DNA of 44,226 bases from DATNIC01 sp035604635 (GTDB taxonomy: Bacteria > Vulcanimicrobiota > Vulcanimicrobiia > Vulcanimicrobiales > Vulcanimicrobiaceae), in NCBI GenBank assembly GCA_035604635.1, contig DATNIC010000189.1, positions 1 through 44,226 of the forward strand, read 5' to 3'. Under the pieces are notes generated by a model. It did not search any database. It was given only the letters and a program-made list of their open reading frames with translations, and was not told the origin of the DNA. The position numbers and the translations under genes were made by a program. This document shows, piece by piece, positions 41,234 to 44,226 of this stretch. Each line of letters begins with the position of its first letter. The stretch's first letter is position 1.

Positions 41234-42225
41234 GCGTCTCGACGACGGTGATGAACAACGTCGAAGCCGTCCGCACGACGCTCTACGACGCCCTCAAAAC
41301 CGACCCGAACGTCATCCTCTTGGGCGAGGACATCGGCGCGCGTGGAAACGTCTTCCTCATCACCAAGGGCTTTCTCGAGGAGTTCGGACCGCAGCGCATC
41401 GTCGACACGCCGCTGGCGGAGGGGGCGATCGTCGGCGTTGCAGTCGGGATGGCGATGGAAGGGCTGCGCCCGATCGCCGAGATTCAGTTCGCCGATTTCA
41501 TCTACCCCGCGTTCAACCAGATCGTCGGCGAAGCCGCGAAGACACGCTACCGCTCCAACGGCGACTACACGTGTCCGATGGTCATTCGGACGCCGTACGG
41601 CGGCGGCGTGCGCGGCGCGCTCTCGCATTCGGTTTCGATCGAAGCGCTCTTTTACCACGTCCCGGGTTTGAAGATCGTTGCACCTTCGACCCCGGCTGAC
41701 ATCAAAGGCTTGCTGACGACGGCGATCGAGGATCCCGACCCGGTCCTCTTCCTCGAACACAAGAAGACCTACCGGCTCATCAAAGGCGAGGTCCCGCAAG
41801 GACGCTACACGATCCCGCTCGGCAAAGCCGACGTCAAGAAGCCCGGCAACGGTCTCACCGTGATCTCGTACGGCTACTACATCCATCAGGCGCTCGAAGC
41901 CGCGCACGCGCTCGAAGCCGAAGGCGTCTCGGTCGAGGTGATCGATCTGCGCTCGATCCGGCCGATGGACAAAACGACGATTCTCGAGAGCGTCAAGAAG
42001 ACGCGCAAAGTATTGATCGTCCACGAAGACAACAAGTTCGGGGGGATTGGTGCCGAGATCAGCGCGATGCTCGTCGAAGACGCGTTCTTCGATCTCGACG
42101 CACCGATCCGGCGGCTCTGCGGCCCCGACGTCCCGCCGATGGGCTACGCGCATACGCTCGAGAGCGAGTACATGATCTCGAGCGACCGCATGGCGCAAGC
42201 AATGCGCGAGCTCGCAAAGTTTTAG
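41224..42225 (+). CDS. 2-oxoacid dehydrogenase E1 component, beta subunit
   Basis: This 333-residue transketolase-like subunit has VEAVRTTLYDALKTDPNVILLGEDIGARGNVFLITKG, IVDTPLAEGAIVGVAVGMAMEGLRPIAEIQFADFIYPAFNQI and the C-terminal domain VSVEVIDLRSIRPMDKTTILESVKKT. It pairs with the alpha subunit to form the E1 active site. Start is uncertain: TTG 41224 overlaps the alpha gene by 10 nt and would be coupled to it, while GTG 41248 and ATG 41251 lie just downstream without a good ribosome-binding site. Confidence 0.92.
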   Translation: MAVSVSTTVMNNVEAVRTTLYDALKTDPNVILLGEDIGARGNVFLITKGFLEEFGPQRIVDTPLAEGAIVGVAVGMAMEGLRPIAEIQFADFIYPAFNQIVGEAAKTRYRSNGDYTCPMVIRTPYGGGVRGALSHSVSIEALFYHVPGLKIVAPSTPADIKGLLTTAIEDPDPVLFLEHKKTYRLIKGEVPQGRYTIPLGKADVKKPGNGLTVISYGYYIHQALEAAHALEAEGVSVEVIDLRSIRPMDKTTILESVKKTRKVLIVHEDNKFGGIGAEISAMLVEDAFFDLDAPIRRLCGPDVPPMGYAHTLESEYMISSDRMAQAMRELAKF

Positions 42226-42226
42226 A

Positions 42227-43417
42227 GTGCAGAGCAAGACGCGCGAGGCGACCGTCACCATGCCGCAGCTCGGGGAGACGGTCACCGAGGGGACGGTCGC
42301 GCAGTGGCTCAAGCATCCGGGGGACTCGGTTGAAAAGTACGAGCCGTTCGTCGAGGTCTCGACCGACAAGGTGAATGCCGAGATCCCGGCGCCCGTCTCC
42401 GGCCGGATCCGCGAACTGCTCGTCAAGGAAGGCCAAACCGTGCCGACCGGCGCGCCGATTGCGATCATCGATACGAGCGACGCCCCCGGAGCCGAAGCCA
42501 TCGCGCCCACGGAGTCCGCCGGGAACGGGCAGAATGCGCAGGGTGCAGAGCGCCGCGTCTCGCCGGCCGTCCGGCGCCTGGCCCGCGAGCACAGCGTCGA
42601 CCTCGTCAAGCTGGCGGGGACCGGCAGCGGCGGACGTGTCACTGCCAAAGACGTGCTCGCAGCGGCGCACGTCGCGCGCGCCGCCCCGGCGCCGCGCACT
42701 TCCAAAGCGCCGGTCGCCGGCGAGACAATCCCCTTCTCGCACGCGCGCCGGATCATCGCGCAGCGGATGGTCGAGTCGAAACGGACCGTCCCGCACGCGT
42801 GGACCATGGTCGAGGTCGACATGACGAACGCGATCCGGCGGCGCACCGCGGTTCGCGCCGCCTTCGAGCGCGACCACGGCGTCCGCCTGACCTTGCTCCC
42901 CTTTTTCATGTATGCCGTCGTCGAGGCATTGCACGAGTATCCGCTCGTGAACGCGCGCTATACCGACGAAGGGATCTACGTTCACAAAGAAGTGAACATC
43001 GGGATCGCGGTCGCGCTGCAGGACAATCTCCTCGTCCCGGTCCTTCGGCGCGCCGAACAGCGTTCGTTGGTCGACCTTGCAATCGGCGCCGACAATCTCA
43101 TCGAGCGAGCGCGCTCGAGTAAGCTGACGGCCGACGACCTGGCCGGCGGAACGATAACGGTAAACAATACGGGCGCGATCGGGTCGCTGGCCTCGGCGCC
43201 GATCATCTTTGGCGGCCAGACGGCGATCGTCACGATGGAGACGATCTTCAAACGCCCCGTCGTTGTCGACGACGAAAACGATGCGATTGCGGTGCGCTCG
43301 ATGATGAACGTCTGCACGTCGTTCGATCACCGCGTCCTCGACGGCGTAACGATTTGCAGTTTCTTGAACGAAATCAAGCGCAGGCTGGAGGCCATTAGTC
43401 CAACCGGTCCGCTCTAG
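42227..43417 (+). CDS. 2-oxoacid dehydrogenase E2 component (dihydrolipoyl acyltransferase)
   Basis: In this 396-residue protein a single lipoyl domain carries Lys48 in VEVSTDKVNAEIPAP. A short linker leads to a peripheral-subunit-binding domain (RRVSPAVRRLAREHSVDL, ~108-145). A catalytic acyltransferase domain follows, with the active-site motif SFDHRVLDG (His368, Asp372). It carries acyl groups between E1 and CoA in the complex core. The GTG start lies one base after the E1beta stop. It is the last gene of the operon, followed by the structured 324-nt leader of queD. Confidence 0.93.
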   Translation: MQSKTREATVTMPQLGETVTEGTVAQWLKHPGDSVEKYEPFVEVSTDKVNAEIPAPVSGRIRELLVKEGQTVPTGAPIAIIDTSDAPGAEAIAPTESAGNGQNAQGAERRVSPAVRRLAREHSVDLVKLAGTGSGGRVTAKDVLAAAHVARAAPAPRTSKAPVAGETIPFSHARRIIAQRMVESKRTVPHAWTMVEVDMTNAIRRRTAVRAAFERDHGVRLTLLPFFMYAVVEALHEYPLVNARYTDEGIYVHKEVNIGIAVALQDNLLVPVLRRAEQRSLVDLAIGADNLIERARSSKLTADDLAGGTITVNNTGAIGSLASAPIIFGGQTAIVTMETIFKRPVVVDDENDAIAVRSMMNVCTSFDHRVLDGVTICSFLNEIKRRLEAISPTGPL

Positions 43418-43741
43418 GCTGTGGATAAATCAAAACGAAGCAGCCCAGCCGTCGTTAGCCTCTTGAATTTTGATCGCGAAAGGAGCAGAATACCAATACA
43501 TCGCCGTGCTACTGCGGCGGTTGTAGAAAAACGGAGGTGCAGTCCCTTGGGGCAGACAGACGAAAATCCTGAGGAGAATCGCGCGCTCGACGCGCAGCAC
43601 CACGCTCCATCCACTGTGAGGAGCCAGCCTGAGTTCGCTTGAACTCTAGCTGCGGAGTCTAGAGGAACGCGATCCTTTTCCGATCGCCTGGCCCGTTACG
43701 GCCGGGCGATCGTCTTTTTGCGGCGAATACCCAAGGTCGCG
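43418..43741 (+). promoter_or_regulatory. 324-nt gene-free region: candidate cis-regulatory RNA (attenuator/riboswitch-like) upstream of queD
   Basis: I see no credible gene here. A 5' segment, 43472-43486 (GATCGCGAAAGGAGC), can pair with 43671-43685 near the 3' end (13 of 15 positions, including one G-U). This would close a ~215-nt folded domain. Inside it are GTGCT..TGCG/CGCAGCAC (43506 with 43593) and GAGTTC-gctt-GAACTC (43631-43646). A third hairpin, CTCTAG/CTAGAG (43644-43664), overlaps the second and cannot coexist with it. The closing helix uses CGATC 43681-43685, which is also the outer part of the terminator stem. This is the usual architecture of a ligand- or factor-controlled terminator. 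It does not match preQ1, TPP, THF or cobalamin consensus as far as I can tell. A terminated small RNA is the alternative. Confidence 0.55.
43681..43719 (+). terminator. Strong intrinsic terminator 22 nt before queD
   Basis: CGATCGCCTGGCC (43681-43693) pairs fully with GGCCGGGCGATCG (43700-43712), a 13-bp stem with one G-U, around the loop CGTTAC. It is followed by TCTTTTT (43713-43719). Its position between a structured leader and the queD ribosome-binding site (AAGG at ~43733) suggests conditional termination. It could also end the upstream E2 operon transcript. Confidence 0.85.
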
Positions 43742-44113
43742 ATGCGGATCTGTAAGCAGTTCAAGTTCGAGGCCGCGCACGTCTTGCCGCACCACCCGGG
43801 CAAGTGTTCGCGTTTGCACGGCCACTCGTACCGGCTGGAAGTCTTCGTCGACGGCCCGTTGCATGGCGGCGGACCGGCCGCCGGGATGGTCGAGGATTTC
43901 GATGAGATCGCGCGGATCGTCCGCGCCCAGGTCATCGACGTGCTCGATCATCGCTCGCTCAACGAGTTTCTCGAAAATCCCACAAGCGAACTCATCGTAG
44001 CGTGGATATGGGAAAGGCTGGCACCGCATCTCGCCGGCCTCGCGCAGTTGACCTTATGGGAAACAACGACGGCGTGCGCGATTTTGAGCAAGGGCGATGT
44101 TCCAGCTCGCTGA
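43742..44113 (+). CDS. queD: 6-carboxy-5,6,7,8-tetrahydropterin synthase
   Basis: This 123-residue QueD should convert dihydroneopterin triphosphate to 6-carboxytetrahydropterin in 7-deazaguanine (preQ0/queuosine) synthesis. The fold begins CKQFKFEAAHVLPHHPGKCSRLHGHSY. Zinc ligands are His13, His27 and His29, and the catalytic Cys is Cys22. LDHRSLNEF supplies the Asp-His pair, and the C-terminal ETTTACAIL the substrate-binding Glu. ATG 43742 has AAGG 6 nt upstream. It overlaps queE by 17 nt, so the two are coupled. Confidence 0.95.
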   Translation: MRICKQFKFEAAHVLPHHPGKCSRLHGHSYRLEVFVDGPLHGGGPAAGMVEDFDEIARIVRAQVIDVLDHRSLNEFLENPTSELIVAWIWERLAPHLAGLAQLTLWETTTACAILSKGDVPAR

Positions 44114-44226
44114 GATCTTCTACAGCGTTCAGGGCGAGGGGACGTGGGTCGGAACGCCGGCCGTCTTCGTCCGGTTGGCCGGCTGCAATCTCTCGTGCGC
44201 GTTCTGCGACACGGACTATTCGCTCA
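44097..44226 (+). CDS. queE: 7-carboxy-7-deazaguanine synthase (partial, cut by window end)
   Basis: The first 43 residues of a radical-SAM protein are visible: MFQLAEIFYSVQGEGTWVGT, then VRLAGCNLSCAFCDTDY with the CxxxCxxC cluster motif in the QueE form (Cx3Cx2C). QueE acts after QueD, converting 6-carboxytetrahydropterin to 7-carboxy-7-deazaguanine. ATG 44097 lies within the queD 3' end, preceded by AAGGGCG. Confidence 0.93.
   Translation, partial: MFQLAEIFYSVQGEGTWVGTPAVFVRLAGCNLSCAFCDTDYSL

Noticed and set aside
43472..43720. 6S RNA, RNase P RNA, tmRNA or SRP RNA in the queD leader
   Set aside because: I compared remembered conserved cores (tmRNA ends, RNase P P4, SRP GGAAG loop) and saw no match. 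A rod-like 6S RNA cannot be fully excluded by eye.
43421..43742. A second selenoprotein: frame from GTG 43421 runs into queD with only one TGA at 43640-43642
   Set aside because: The translated sequence has no redox motif or family similarity, the nearest hairpin loop is too close to the TGA for a SECIS, and the region has a strong terminator. QueD is complete from ATG 43742.
1..44226. tRNA genes, CRISPR arrays, insertion sequences, prophage genes
   Set aside because: I scanned gene gaps for cloverleaf-like segments, regular direct repeats and transposase or integrase motifs and found none. Intergenic space is very limited.

Overview
The window is GC-rich, tightly packed bacterial chromosome. 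GTG/TTG starts, 1-4 nt start/stop overlaps and tail-to-tail overlaps are all common. There is no phage, transposase, CRISPR array, rRNA or tRNA that I can support. Two lipobox lipoproteins, a FecR-domain protein, a phasin-like protein, GlcDEF, ETF-quinone oxidoreductase and a branched-chain-type 2-oxoacid dehydrogenase suggest an aerobic, probably diderm, chemoheterotroph. The gene style resembles uncultivated high-GC phyla such as Eremiobacterota/Vulcanimicrobiota, but this is a low-confidence inference and nothing in the window fixes the taxon.

Layout. 1-190: a perfect 32-bp inverted repeat. 191-3851 (+): PHP-domain phosphoesterase with a histone-H1-like tail, an oligopeptide-binding lipoprotein, and pyrE. 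6889-3855 (-): an RCK-gated K+ channel, a BCP peroxiredoxin and an MBL-fold hydrolase. The peroxiredoxin reads through an in-frame TGA at its peroxidatic Cys codon and is followed by a SECIS-like hairpin, so it is probably a selenoprotein. 6888-7478 (+): a methyltransferase. 11485-7486 (-): ETF-QO, thiO, thiS and thiG, interrupted by two copies of a structured ~114-bp repeat. 11513-15159: LarA-like protein, M14-family hydrolase and a FecR-domain protein. 31220-15168 (-): a 16-kb same-strand run. It holds two paralogous cassettes, each a surface lipoprotein followed at once by glycosyltransferase genes, and then tartronate-semialdehyde reductase and glcD-glcE-glcF. 31326-34565: an ATP-grasp protein, a nucleotide-disulfide oxidoreductase, the third repeat copy, a small hypothetical protein and a phasin-like protein. 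38790-34537 (-): gltB. 40124-38964 (-): M20 amidohydrolase. 40190-43417 (+): E1alpha, E1beta and E2 of a 2-oxoacid dehydrogenase. 43418-44226: a 324-nt leader with riboswitch/attenuator-like architecture, then queD and the start of queE.

How the parts work together. GlcDEF oxidises glycolate (or D-lactate) to the 2-oxoacid. Tartronate-semialdehyde reductase, translationally coupled to glcD, would carry glyoxylate-derived tartronate semialdehyde to glycerate. ThiO, ThiS and ThiG form the thiazole half of thiamine synthesis, and TPP is the cofactor of the E1 enzyme encoded further along. QueD and QueE make the 7-deazaguanine precursor of queuosine. The lipoprotein/glycosyltransferase cassettes look like dedicated machinery for making and decorating a cell-surface protein.

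The strongest candidates for new biology are four: the Sec-containing BCP; the queDE leader, where a long-range helix and a terminator compete for the same bases; the repeat family with covarying hairpins that sits a few bases before start codons; and the duplicated lipoprotein-glycosyltransferase cassettes with an unnamed tandem domain.
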